DNA of 64,000 bases from Vanilla planifolia (taxonomy: Eukaryota > Streptophyta > Magnoliopsida > Asparagales > Orchidaceae), in assembly GCA_023846275.1 (NCBI GenBank), contig CM043865.1:27633912-27697911 (forward strand), read 5' to 3'. This document shows, one piece after another, positions 26,153 to 41,400 of this stretch. Position 1 is the stretch's first letter. Each line of letters begins with the position of its first letter. The position numbers and the translations under genes were made by a program. The notes under the pieces were generated by a model. It was not told where the DNA came from, did no database searches, and saw only the letters and a program-made list of their open reading frames with translations.

Positions 26153-29100
26153 AAAACTAGATACATTTAATTTGCTTGCGCAACCGTAACGGGTATTATA
26201 TCACTCATCGGACATATATATATTTATATTATTTATTTATTTAAAAAGATATAAATTACTAAGAAAGGAATCTTTCTAACAACTGGATCAAAAATAAAAA
26301 ATTTCTACTTTACAGAAATTATTGAGATAAAAAATTAAGTTCTGTAATTAAAAAAGAGTCTTGTTTGGCAATGACCCTTTTTTTAGATCATATCAAATCT
26401 TCTTTTTTTTTTAAGAATATTTTTTAACATTCAAATAAAATTATCCTTATTGTTAACACAGTTTGTTTATCAAATTTTTATTTTTAATAAATTATTTTTA
26501 TCAAATTTTATTTTTCTTGACAGAAACTTTTTTAAAATTTATTTTTTTTTTCTGATTTTTCTTTATAAATTTTAATTATTTTTGTATAAAACAATGTTTC
26601 TAGTATCTAATATATCACCAACTATATATTTTATTAAACTTCAAAAATGTTATAAAACAACTCCTAAATAACTTTAAAAGAAAATCCTCTTTAAGTTTTT
26701 TATACTTCTTTTTTTTTTTTCTTATATGCCCTTAATAAAATAATATTAAGCAAACAAATTATTCTACTATCCAAAAAAAAAAATGTAAAAAACTTCACAT
26801 GTCAACATAATACTAATATTATGTTGTTAAAATAATATATTATTAAAACATCTAATTATAAAAAAAAGGTTTTGCATACCTCGCATTACATTTGGCAATA
26901 CTTTTTTGACTTACAAGGATCAAATTGTTTGCATATGTTGTATTTTTTTTCTCTTTAAAAAAGTGTAATTGGTGCTCTTTCTAAAGATATAAAGAAAAAA
27001 TTAATATTTGAGGGGATGGAAACTCAAATTATAGGAAGAGAAATCACATACCTATAGATCTTAATATAGAGACATTAATAAAGACACAGAAAACGAATAC
27101 ATCTTCAAACACATTCAAAGTTCAATATTATTAGATCTTTATAAGGTTTAAGATAGGATGATGAATATGATAGATCATGAAAAATCTTTTTTTTTTATTT
27201 GGATAATAGTCAGGTTTATGAATGGACCATTTCTAATTTATAGTCAAATTGTTCCATGAACATAAGGAATCTACAATCAAGCATTAGACTTGGCCTGTGA
27301 AAAATCGCTCTTGATTTGATCTATTAGGGCCTACAATTTTGCCAAGACAAGTAGCATCCCTTTCCATTGCACAACTTTGCAAACAAAGAAAAGAAGACAA
27401 TAGTATGATCGAATTCGATTTCTACGACGAACTGGTCATCTCTTACTTTCTAAGTGTCTCATGCTTATGAGAATGTCTTTTTCGATTACAAATAAACAAA
27501 ATTCTCACCATAGGTCTTTTATGGGCCCCTATCCTAATCTCGGTTTAAATATTCCCTAAAAGAGGCCCCTCCATTGATGATTCAATGAGTCATTATAGGA
27601 GACTCTAAAGATCCAATGGAACATAACATACAAGAGGTTTAATTTCATATAATAAAACTTTACTACAATGGGGCAATTATAAGAATTTTATTAGTTGATT
27701 TATTAGCATTTTTTGTTTTTATTGAATTTTAATGGATCGTATATGAGATTTGTATGAAGTTTATATGTACTTTTTTTACATTAATAACTAGAATAAAAGT
27801 ACTCCTATCTTTCTTTGCATTTAACATACAATTATTCTTTGTAGGCATAATTAATATCTTGCAATGGAATGAAAAAAGAAGAGTTTTTGGATTGATTTAA
27901 TGTCAATAGAAAATTAAGATGATTTCTTGTGGTACATTCATACATAAGAGGAAGGCATAAGCAAGCTTTCTCTCACCCTGTATTACTATTTGAGTCCAAC
28001 CCCCAGTTAAGTCACGATCCAAATTTATTCCTATCGTCACTCTCTCCTTACCTTTAATTACCATCAACTAGCCTTGCATCATTACTCTAACTACCAATTA
28101 AAACCACAACTACCCTATCATCATTGGATCTCAGTAAGCAACCTCCACCTTTCCAATGACCTCACCCTCGATTACATCAACACCCAATTAAATCAATTTG
28201 CATCCCTTACCCTTTAAGCAACCATTCGAAACTACCTCCTGTCAATCCAATAATAAAGCCCTATCGTTACCTCTTTGCAACACAACATCTTAGCCACAAG
28301 CCCAAGCTGTCAACTTACCACACACTCCACTCAAAATTCCTTATTGCTCTATCAATTTTAACACATTGATTAGTTGAACCACATAACATTGTTACAATTG
28401 CGCCCCAATATCTCCTTCCACATAAGGGACCAACACATTTAGCCCTACACATCTATCGCTCACCACCTGCAACTCACACCACTTTCCAAAACCCTATGAT
28501 ATCCAATCTCATGCAAGACAACACAGGCTAATTTGAACAAGACTAACCCACACCCTGAACTAAACCAATGACACTATGCTCATTCATAACCAATTTGTAA
28601 AGCACATTTCATATAAATTTTCAAGAACTTTGGACTAGATTTTCAAGTAGATTTTTGTAACTAGCGTCTTCGATTATAATACCATGTACGACCTCATCCT
28701 TCATCAAAAGGTGTTTGCATCAATTAGATTATATCCCTCTTACTACAAAGATGTGTACTAACAAGGTCAAGGGTGATAAAATCATCAACTCTATTTAAGG
28801 TGGCAACAAACTAGTTTAATGCCACTTTTTTAGGTTTTGCTCATTATGAAAAACTATAAGTTAGTTTGGTAGATTAATGTGATCTAATTTGGTAGGATTA
28901 GGTAACTAAAATTAAGAATTTTAGGTATTTTTTTCAATAATTATGACAAGAGTCAATGTAATTATAAAAAGAGGGTCTTGAAGATAATGGGAAATCATAT
29001 TCTAAAGAGAGGAACTCCAAATAAAAATATCATCCAATAAAGAGAATATCTCTAGGATCTCTTTTAACAAGATCAACCCAAAGGAAGAAAGTATCATCTT

Positions 29101-29437
29101 GAGCTATCTAGGGGCCAACATTTGATAAAAAAAGATAAAACTATCTTTTAACTTGTTTAAAAATATATAAAAAATAAAAATCATTCTATATTTGATAAAG
29201 AGAAAAATGCAGGGCAATATAAGTAACAAAATGTCAAACATATTAGCAACCACTTGAATACCCAATAATCCCAAAAGACAGTCATCAATCAGTTAAAATT
29301 CTAACACAAATTCTTAGATAAAGGCAAAGAAGTATAAGGCACGAGTTATTACAAGTTTTAAGAACAGCAACCTTACCTTAACAGCAACAATTTAAGAACT
29401 ATAAAAGTCATCATGGAAACCAATAGTTGCAGAGATT

Positions 29438-32400
29438 TTATGACGATCCTTCAGCTTGAATCTTTCCTGGTGCTTGCCAAATGATCTCATTTAAGCCAGT
29501 TGAGATGCTCTTGTAGAACTGGAGGACCAAAAAGCAAGAAAGCTAACTCGTGTGCTCACTTGATATGACAAAGAAAAAAAAAACTAAGTCACTGTATATA
29601 TTTCACACCTTGTGAAACTCCAGCGTATCTCCTCTGGTCTTACGCAGCTCTACCATGTTCAATGATGGTGCTACTTCGAAAACCTTCAAATCCATTACAG
29701 GAAACATCAATAGTTCAATATTTCTGGAATACCTATCAGGAATATTATGTACACAAGGAAATACCTCAGTTGCAATTGCTAAATGGCCTTTTCTTCCACT
29801 CTTTTCTCCTTCCATCTTCATCTGATTCAATAAGTAGCCTACTTTTTAACTTTCAAAAGGAATCCTCAACAGATGGTTTGAGCACAAGACATGACAGAGA
29901 CATACCCTATAATTTTGTTTCTCGGTTTTAAAACCTAATGGTTTAGCTGCTTCCTCAATCTTGGAAAGTATGCGTTCAGGAGACAATCTTGATGCGAATC
30001 TTGTCTCCCGTTTAACATGTCCCTTCATTTCAAGTAAACATGTGATATAAAGAAAGCTAAGAAGATCCAAGAAGATTGAATAAAATGCAAAATGTTCATA
30101 GTTTTACATGATGTAATGCAACAGGATTAAAGTATTTTGAATAGTTGGGATGTCCAGTTTTCAAAAAAAAATTGAAGAATGCAGAATGATTGATACGATT
30201 TCTGTCAGTTAATGGAATGCAAAAGAAATCCATCAAAACAAAGAGATGCAGGAATTCTACAAAATGGACCTACCATCTGCTTCTCAAATAGGACTCCAAG
30301 ATTTAAACCCTGGGATGTAGAAATAAGCTCAAATGCATTCATTACAGCTGGTCGTTCTTCTCGCTGCTCAACGACAAAGTTTGCTGCCTCCTGCATTTTG
30401 GCCAACAGTATGAGAAGTTTCATCCAAATTCGATTAGGATTCAGAGAAGAATAGAATACATTACCCCTGATTCACTGAATACAGCATTCACATCATCAAG
30501 ACTGATCTCAGCAGTTTCAAAACGTGGAGGTTGGTATCCTTTCTTAAACCACTCGTTCTCTAAGATTTCTGCAATTGTAATACGCTGCAGGAAAAGACCA
30601 AATCGGAAAGTTAATTTTTCTACGGTAGATGAACTTTCTCACCGTAATAATTACAGTTAAATAAGGCTTAAGACCTACTGTTTGAGGATTGGGATCCAAA
30701 ATCTTCTTAATAAGCTTCTTCGCATTTGTGGAGAACCAAGAAGGGCAAGTAAAATCAGCTTTGAAGATCTGCAATGTTCTCCATGTGAAATCACATAAAT
30801 TAAACAACCATGTAAAAGAAAATTTACAAAGTTTATCAGCAACTGCAATTTCTAATGAACCTTACCTTGTTATAGAGTGACAATAGATTAGAATCATCAA
30901 AAGGCAAGTAACCAGCCATGAGGACAAAAAGAATCACACCACAGGACCACAGATCTGCCTTTGCTCCATCGTAGCCTTTATTATTAATGACCTGTAGATT
31001 AATAAACTCAAATCAGGAATAATATATATATATATATATATATGAGGACATGGAAATAAAATATAAATAATTTTGATTGGGACTCTAATTTCAGAGCCAA
31101 ATTTACTTCAGGAGCTACATAGTTTGGTGTTCCACATGTTGTGTGAAGTAACCCATCAGCCTACAGCAAAAAAGATCAGAGTGAGTTCTCAAAAAAAGTA
31201 TGAAAGAGTGCAAAAAATATATTTAAATATCTAAAAAAAATCACTTTGTGATATTCATTAGCACAACGCAGCTGATACCTATTATACTTAAGAAGTAAAA
31301 TGCATTAAACAAAAGAAATTTACCCAAGTCATTTAACTTACTTGAAGTTGCTGAGGTAAGGCACTCAATCCAAAATCTGAGACTTTGAGTTGCCCACCAG
31401 AATCTAATAGGAGATTTTCTGGCTGTCAACAAACCAGGTTATAAAGTTATATGTTATATTAGATGATTTAATTACAAGGACTGAAGTATTGCTAAAGTTA
31501 TAGGTGATGCCAATCAGGGTGCAAAAGAAATGGTGCGAATGAAGCAGCAAATTACACCTTTAGATCTCTATGATAAACACCCCTGCTATGGCAATAATCC
31601 ACAGCATTTATTAGCTGTTGAAAGTACTTTCTTGCTTCATCCTCCTTAAATCTTCCTTGTCTTGCCTAATAGAAGAAAACTATTAAAGACAAAATATAGC
31701 TTTATGGAAAGCTATGAATCAACCAAAATCCAAACTATGCCTATATATTATATATTAAAAAGCTAAGTAACAGTAAGCTATGAATCAACCAAGGCATGTG
31801 AATATACTTACAATTTTATCAAATAATTCACCGCCTGTAACAAGCTCCAATACAATGTATATCTTTGTCTTGCTTGCCATTACCTACATGCAGCCATTGG
31901 TTCAGCAGTTAGAACCACCATATCATTCTGCCAAAAATTTCATACAAGTTAAAGAAAAGGATTCAATTCAGCTACTTGTGATACCACAGACAAATAAATC
32001 CATGATAGTAACATGGTAATGAACTTAATGAGAAGGTAACATATTTGAAGGCATTAAAATCTTTTGTTGGAAGGAAAATGAACTGAATAGAGCACATAGA
32101 AATACATTCCTCCACATTTTAACAATTCGAAATATATTGTACATAGTAGATAGCATTAAAATATTTCATAGAAATGAACATGCAACGAAGATAACATGGT
32201 CAGAAAACTACACCTGCATGAATTGTAAAGTATGACTTACCTCAAACATTCGTACCACATTTGGGTGCCTGATCAGCTTCATAGTAGAAATTTCCCTTTT
32301 GATCTGAAAGTTAAAGAATTCAAATATGATCATACTAATCTGAGTAGTTTTTTGAACATCAATGTTGCCTCTGTGCAGTTCCAAAAGTACTTAACAAAAA

Positions 32401-35400
32401 ACCGAAGCAGATACAGTTGAAAAACGAATTCAATTGAAGAGATGCTTTTTGGAACCTATGGTGACCATAAATAACAATTTTTGGCACATTCAAAAGAAAA
32501 ACAGTGAATGTTTGGAACTTTCTGATGAGATTGACAGTGTCATAAAATAGATAATTTTTTTCAATAATGAAAACTAAATCTTTATGATGTTTGGAAATAA
32601 GACAAGTATGGCAATATTTAGTAGAGGCAAAACCTAGAAAATGAAGCATTGCAGATGATGAAATTGAGACAGATCTCAAACATGAAAGGATGGTTAATGG
32701 AAAACAATAAGTTTTTATCTCTCAGGCAATGGAAAAAACCAACAAATGTCAGAAAAAAAATGACATATAAGAAATAAGCTGATCAGAAGGAAAACAAAAC
32801 AATCCATCTTCTCTAATGCTAACAAACTTCAAAATACCATATCTGTACTAATTGGTATTTCATTGATGAATCTAGCATACTTCCCTAAATGTAGGACTGG
32901 AAAACAAGAACATTAAGGACAATCATAAGATGCAGCATTTGTGCAGTAGCTGTGAAGGCTTTCTATTATAAATTCACGAAGACAAAATCTTCACAAATCA
33001 ACTAACCAAGTTTGTAAATTGCAGATTCAATCATATAATTTGCAGTTCTCACAAGGATGTACCTATTACAATATGAGCTCAATAGTAAATGCACAAGAAT
33101 GTATCAATGATGGATGAGAATATTGTGCAACGTTACCCAATGTAACTACTAATGAAATAGAGAAAGTGCGACAATTGCTTCAATCTTCATGACCATGTGC
33201 AACTGCCAATGTAATTCCTAATCGACTAGAAAGGCTGGTAGACATCTTCCTTTTGGCAAATAACTAGGGCATGAAATGGCAAATCAGTAAAAAACAAGGA
33301 TCCTGTAAGAAGCTCAGCTGGTAGTCTCAGAGTGCCAAGTCTTCATCACGCTGATGAATTTGTTTTGATCGACTTCAATAATGGGAACTTTTGTCAAGCG
33401 TTAGTTGGACTTTGTATAATATGAAGACAAGCAGGCCCTTGAAAGCATCCAAGCCAACAAAGTAGCATTCATATAATCTTATTGCTATGAAATTGCTTAA
33501 GCTGAGTGGTCTTCTTCACAACCTGTCTCTGGAGAACTCAAAACAACACAACCCACACTCACTGTAAAGCATCTCATGGAATGCCATGCTCTCAAAAATC
33601 CGAAAGGGTTCTCAACTATTTCTCTTATTACAGCTCTCAAAGAATACATGCATGATACATTGGACTGAAACTGTAAAATGGATCTCAAAAAAGAAAAAAA
33701 AAACATAACGAAGGAACTTGTATACCTCATTCATGAAGCAATACGCGCGTTAAAACTAATTAACAAAGCATGCTTGTCAAAAGCTATCAATAGTTTATGA
33801 TCTCAATCACGTTATCACTCGTGCATGGTTCCATCGAACTTTCCACAAAACCATCTTATAGAAGCTCTGGTAAGCTACAAATGCAGAGCTACATCTCAAG
33901 AAAGACATGAAACACTCAGATATCATTTCATGGCATGACAGTCGACCTGCGCAACCTCAACAATATGTCTTGGCTCACAATGCTCAATGTTGAGAAACAT
34001 TCCTTGAGATCATAGCAATTAAATCTGCATATTCAGTTGCAACAAACCTATCAACCTTAACCAAATTAAGTGACATGGTTGTAACCGCCAATGTGTCATC
34101 CTACTACCAAATATAAGAGAAGGATCTAAATCTTTCTACAAGATGTCAGCTCAATGAACCTCAACCAATAAATAATCCTCGTACAACACAGAAGTGCGGC
34201 CTAATTCAAATCCCAAAGTGTCATTAGAATCCTTGAAAAGCAAAGGACAAGTGACCACAACTTGAGGTATATTTCGACGAAGTCATCCTATGCTAAAGAG
34301 CTTGCTCACTAGTCATCTCACATACTCTCTCTTCAGTTCTTCATTTCAAGAAAATCAAGATCATTTCCTCTTCTTCTTAAGATGGTCTTTCCATTGGCAA
34401 CTAGCAAAACTCTGCTACAATAAAGCAAATCAAGTATTAACCCTTATGGCCCGCCCCTTCATGGCAAGAAGACCATGAGGGAAAGTAGAATGAAATTTGT
34501 TGATGCTAAGATAGTCACCACTCAAGGAGGCAGGAATGCATACAATCTCCTAAAAAAGAAGAGAGAAACTAGCAACTCAACACTCTAGCAAAGGAAAGAG
34601 GAGTTATTCCTTGAAATCTAGAGGAGCTCTTCTTAAAGGATCAACCACAACTGATGCATATATATATATATATATATATATATCAAAATCCACCTGGCAC
34701 AGCTGGATTCACCACTAGGATTGTATCAAAAGTAGTGTGAAGAAGAATACCATGTCCCACAAGAAATCACAAAAAATGATGTAACTGGCACAAAAGTCGA
34801 ATTTGCTATTCACGACCAAAGGCACATAAGTTACTCTATATTTGCTAAATGAGAGCAAAATAGTCACAATTTGGCAGAAGTGTAAGCATGGAAAGTCTCA
34901 AAAACGGCATCAGTAAATGCCAGAGAAGACAACTGCGTGACCTTCCATCCAAATATCGTCAAAACATGTAGCAAGCGGCTAGGCAGCAAGAGCGCAGGAG
35001 TGCTCTATCACTTCCAAAAAATATGACAAAGAAGTGGAGATGCAATAACCAACTACAAATATGAGAAACTGATAGCTGTGCAGCACAACCCCACCTTTAC
35101 TGAATAACCTCTTTAGTCACTGATCCATCAAAGTTTACCTTAATCCAACAAAGGGAGACCCCATTAACATAGAACAAGGAAAAAAATAGCCAAATGGGTT
35201 ATGGGGGTTCCTAGTTCACAGATCTAGAAGGCAAACTTTGTGGAATCAATGGCAACTGCCCACCAAAGCAAGAATTAGCTACGCGTAAACAGCATGTGCC
35301 TTAGCATTCCTATGCTTCCAAACAAGGTAGAAGGCCATGGCAATATTGGCAGCAAATGAATTGTGCTTATCCTTAGCCCCCTTCATCTATAAAAGAGTTA

Positions 35401-38400
35401 AAAGAGAGCCAACAGTATAGAAAAAGCCAAAAGATAAACAATGAAAAAATGCAGCAACCTTAGGGCAATTCCAGAGTGCATGTTTGAGTGATTCATCAAC
35501 CATGAAATTCAGAGTTATTCCAAACATGAAAGATGCTGTTGCAGATCTTTTGAGATTAAAGCAAGAGCTAAACCTTTCCAAACACAATACAAGCTGTGAA
35601 AAATTTCAGACTAAGAACTACCTCCACTCTTTTGCATTGTGAAAGTGATCTTAGTTACGAGACAACCCAAGGTAGGTACGACTTTTTGCATTTGACAAGT
35701 GTTTAAACAATGACCTTACAGATGATTACAAAATATGCACTATTAGTTCTAAAATGATAAGCTAAGAAGAATACATGCACAAAGCTAACATAAGCATGCA
35801 TATGAGCATCACGAACTTCCAACTCCTAGACTTGCATATAAATCCTCCATAAACCCAGGAAATATTTCATTCCATACAAGTTCTCTGAAAGATCTTTGAC
35901 AAGTTTATTAGCAATTTTTTAGGCATATGGCACATAGAATATCGTTGGCCAAGCACCACTTGCAGGTACATAAAGAGTCGTGCAACACTTATGAAATTCA
36001 TTTGCCAATCAAACCTGACAAGCTAATACATTAGCTCCTAGCTCACTAAACCTTACATCTTAAAAGAAAGACCAATGCAAATTCTTGCAAGCCAAATTAT
36101 TAAAATAAATAGCTCAATAAAGAGCCTTGAAGCACTTGGAAAGACTCATTATGTGCACACCAAGAATATTAGTAGCAAAACATCTTGTAAATGCTGACAA
36201 GAAAATTATTTTCCAACATAAGTTTTGTCTATATTACATGGCTGAAAGCACTAGCAGGTCGCTCTTCAGAAAAATTCTGTCAAACAGATGAATGAAATAT
36301 CATATCTCATGACTCTCGCACTTCCCCAGGACTCAAAAAGCTTTCATTGACCTTCTTTGATATTGCGAAGTCCACATTGGCCTCTTTTGAAGTTGCCAAA
36401 TCTACTTGACATCAACGAATCCATATGAATAGTCTGAAAAAGGCATAAAACTCTTGATGATGGTACATAGCCTAGTGAAACACATAAGCTATTAAATTAA
36501 GGTTGTCATTAAATGCCTGTTTGCTCTAAGAAAAGGCTTAACAAGAACTCTTGACACAATCCATACATTCTTTCTCTCAAAAAAGCCTTGTTATCCTCGG
36601 CCATGACAATTTCCTTGCCTTGATGAAAGAATTGGTCAAGACTTAAAAGCAAGGTATCCTCCAATATCTTAAAAAGGATTATTTCTTTTGAAAAACATTT
36701 GAAAACCTAACTATCAAGATTAGCAATACAAAGCTATTGGTATAAAACATAAAATTTTGATCAATGTTTGTGTCTTTAATTACTCCGCATTACATGCGAT
36801 CATCAATATTCATGACATAATCAACATGCAAAATTGATTGCATGATATCTCAAATTTTTAATAAAGTGAAATTTACAAATAGAGTTTTGATTGGGCAAAG
36901 TTTATTCCCAAGGATTTGGTAATCACTATGGTCAAAAAATCCATCTTAAAACTTATGAAGTTATTTTCATGTGGATTTCTTTTCAAATAACAAAGACCAT
37001 AACAATCCTTGTGAACAATTCAAAAAATAATGAAAACCGTGACAACACATACAAGTATCTCAAGAAATTATGAAAAACAAGAGAATCCATGACTCTCAAC
37101 AAATTATGAACGTCAAGGTAACCAATGTGAGCATCTCACAAAACTATGAAGACAAAGATAACAAATGCAATATATTGACAAATTTTGAAAATGAAGACAA
37201 AAAATATAGGAAACTTGGAAAACTATGAAATCAAAGGCAACCCATAGAAGCATCTTGAATAATTATGAAGACCACAAGTCAAAAAAATTAAAAAAATTGT
37301 GTAAGTCCATGTATGCATCTTAGGAAATTTCAAAAAATGAGGCAACCTACATGAGCATCTTAGCAACTATTAAGAACGAGACAACATACAAGAATCTCAA
37401 CAAAATATGCATTTAATAGTTAAAAACATTATCCAATGATTGAAATATACTCTAGATGAAACTTTTGTTTCAAAATGTTTTGCTTGATAAATTATGCAAA
37501 CAAATTGTTCCATTCTCCAAGAGGGAATTGAGATCCATCTCAAATAAGATCTTCAAAATATTTAAGCCGAAATTAACTCAAAATAAAAAGCTAAACAAAC
37601 ATAACCTGTTTGCCAAAGTTGGCTAACAAATCAGCTCTGTCACATCCACATAAATAAGCTACAAAGCCTAAGAGCCACTGAGAATGCAAATTTTGACATT
37701 ATCAATTGTGGTTGAGTTCCAATATCAAAGATTTGATGATAATTGAGAAGTGCACCATAGATAAAAGCTATTTCTCAAAATAGATGTTTTGAGAGCATCC
37801 TTCCCACAAATCCTTGAGAATAGAGCAACATAAATAACACCATCAAAGTCAAGCAATTTACCTTCTATCTCAAAGGAAATCTTCCAAAACATACCTTGTG
37901 TTATTCACCAATTCGATTGTATTCATGTTTCTCTAACATTACTCAAGTTGAGTGGCTATCATCATGACCAACCTTTGCAGAACTCAAGAATGCTCTACTG
38001 ACACCATAACTTGTGACTCCAAAAAAGCATTTCCTAGCATGCCATGAACTCAAAAAGTAAAAAAAAAATGCACTCAAGCATTGCTATTCTTGAATAACTA
38101 AAATTACTCTTATTATAGCTTTTAAAGACGCCATGCATAATATATGTGTAATACAAAGATTTTGAAAAAGATAAAAGGATCTTAGGAACAATAACAAAGT
38201 GACTGCTTACACTCTCAAAAAATGTATTTACACATTCAAATTTATTACATAAAGTATGCGATAAAAAGATTTTATAGATTCAAGTTCTCATGCAAAGCCA
38301 TTAATATTATGGAATACCAAGGATTTTATCACTTGTGCATGATATCATTAAGCTTCTATCAACACAATGATAATCACGTAGTAGGACTCATACATTAAAA

Positions 38401-41400
38401 AAGCAAAGCTATATCATGAGAAATATTTGAATGCACTTAGATATCATCTCATGACACAAAAGTCAATATGAACACCACATCTTTATCATATCTCAACTAT
38501 CAAGAAATATTACTCAACATTGACAATATCTATATTAGCACGTTCAATTACATCCACCCTAACAAACTTAACCAAATTCGATTATGCATTCATAATCTCA
38601 TGGAGATCAACAAATCACCAAGACTACAAGAAAATCACAAATCTTTCTTAGAGATGCCAACTGAGTGCGTCTTAGCATATAAACACCCTTTTAGACAACA
38701 CAAAAATGGAGCCAAAATTAATCTCAAAATGTCATCGAAAGATTTAAGGAGGGGTTATTGATTACCATTTGTTGTGTGGATGATTCTAAAGAAGCCAAAC
38801 AAAGCAAAGTGCTTATTAAAAAGTTGTCTTCCTCTCTCTCCCAAATAAGCAATTCAAGAGAATACATATTATTCCTACTCCTCAAGTTGATCTCCTTTCC
38901 ACTTGCAACCAATACCTTTGTACAAAATAGAGCATCAACAAACACCCTCATAAGAAACGCTCACATGCACGATTTGCAAAACAACATAAACCTTAAGATA
39001 ACCATTATGAGGAATGTTCTGACATAAGCTACATTGTAGTGACAATCTAGCTACTTTCGATTCATAGTTTCCTTACTCTTCATGTGTTGAAATAATTACA
39101 TAAAACAATACAAAATTATCCAAGGCCTCTACATTCTAAAAGATTTAAGACCATGTTGAGGCAAAAAGGCTATCAATAAACTCCTTGATGTGGCTGCAAA
39201 AATGCACCTCTCATGTTCAATTCCCCACAACTGAATTGTTTAACACACAAGCACACACTTAAAATTTAAAAGATGAAAAGAGTATGAGAGAAACACAACT
39301 ACTTAGAGAAAAAGAACAATAGAAGGATGAAAGCAAGCGGCAACGAATTCACATGAAATACCAAACTTTGAAAAATTGTAATTACATTTTGAAAGTCTTC
39401 CTTGAAACTTCATAAGAAATTACTACGACTCGCTTAACTTTAAGTTGCAACGGACACATTCACGATAGCTTCAAAAGAAGGAAAGAAGAAATTTTGATAA
39501 AGATATTTTAAGACACTTAAATTTCATTTCAGATTATCCACTAAGAGGCCATCCCCTTTTATAGCCATTCTCCAAAAAACATGTGCAAAAGTCCATGCAA
39601 ATCATGCGGACAAGACTCATTTTGTCACTCCACTCGTGTCGATGCCATAGCCTCTTATCAACCCGCTTTTCAAAAATTACACTAATGTTGTTGACAAGTG
39701 TTATTGTGACATAAATTTCAATTTCCATAAAATTTACGCCCTCTCAAATATGCCTATATCTATAGGTGTTGTCATGCTACAAATATAAGTTTTCTCAAAA
39801 TCTTCATAACCTTACATCTTTTGACAATAACTATCATGTAAATAATGTATATTTCATTCCATATGAACTTTTATATCTATATCAAACTTCATAATTTAAC
39901 AATCTCTCATCTTAAGACGATTTGGTTCTAAATATGCTATATTCCAAGAGCTGATCCTTGTCTATTAATCTTCTATATCTCCAATGAACCATGCATATCT
40001 TTTTAATTTTTTACACAAACCAACTAGAGCAAAATAAACTTCAATTTATTGATGATAACCACCTTTATTAAAATATACATTGGATTCACTTTACTATAAC
40101 TTCTATCAATGACAACTCCTCTTAACTAATCAAGGTCTTAATATGATGATACTGAAATATAATTCAACTAGAGGAAGGTGAATTGCTAAAATTAAAAAAA
40201 AATTAATTTTTTAAAAATATATTATTTTTTATTTTGATAATAAAGTTTTAAAAATTGTGAAATAATAAGATGCAAAAATTTAAATATATACACAAACAAT
40301 CTTTAAATGGTTCGATTTAAAATAAAGCCTACGTTCTTCTCCAATAAAAATCAAGCACAAAAACAAACTATATAAGTCTTTCGTCAAAAGACGAGTATGT
40401 TAAATATTTACAACAAGAACATAAAGACTACACTAGCTTACAACAAAATAGAATTGGCAAAAATAAAACAGAAAACGACGATAAAAATCCATACAAATAA
40501 ATTCATATGTATGACAAAATATTTTATAAAGCACAATTATTTTAATTTAATTAACTATAAAATAAGAAAATGAGAGCTTAACTGATTGAAAGATGAATCA
40601 AGCAATTTGAATACGTTGAAAAAAGGCGTAGTGTAAGGAGACAACAATTAGCAATGGTTGCAAATTGCTTCGAGAACATGACTTGAGAACTTTTTCTTGG
40701 AATTTTGTAAAAGTTTTTATCAAAACATTTGCTAAAAATTATTCTATTTATAGACATTTTCTAAAGGCTAAAAGCACTTACCAAACACCCAAATTAACCA
40801 TTAAATTTTCCACTTCCATAATATATAATTAGGAAATTAATATTTTAAAAATATGCCCAACGGCTTGAAATAACGGCTCAAAGAGCAGTTGCACTGGAAC
40901 CGTTGGATCGAACTGAACCATGGCCGTTCAATTGTGAAAACTGCGTCATTGGACGAACGGAATTTAATCTGCACTTTTTAGACACAGATTTGATCTAGGT
41001 CATTAGATCAGAATCGCAATTTAATTGCAGAATTTAACTTATTGAGCGAAAGAAATACGAACCGTGAGATATCGACATTACGCGATCAAACGGCTAAAGG
41101 AATTAGCGGTATGAAAAAATGAGATACGACAATGATTGTTTGATCGCAAAAATGTGCTATCAGATGGCTCACATCACTCTTGCAATTTGAAAGTTCACCA
41201 TGCAGTACAAGAAATTCATTTAATCTCACATGGTGCATTTGAAAAACACTTTTCACCATCTAAGCCTTATGATGCATGTTTAAGGCAACCTGATTTCAAG
41301 GTTGGCTGTCTCCTAGTTCGTGCAAGATTTCATCACCTACACGTACCAGTAATTAGAAGGTTAATAATGTATATCAGATAATATGTTCTCGAATCGAGTA

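Larger units (their letters stand above)
24744..29437. other. Spacer between CIPK23 (3' end) and ERD4 (5' end)
   Basis: Very AT-rich, with a short GC-richer island at about 25900-26200 holding the two G-boxes. A C-rich, T-poor stretch (about 27950-28600) and text at about 28690-29125 resemble decayed long-terminal-repeat DNA but cannot be assigned. No gene is recognised. Confidence 0.5.

Noticed and set aside
28690-29125. LTR-like text in the CIPK23-ERD4 spacer
   Set aside because: Only loosely similar to plant retroelement ends, with no partner repeat or coding region; not enough for a separate call.
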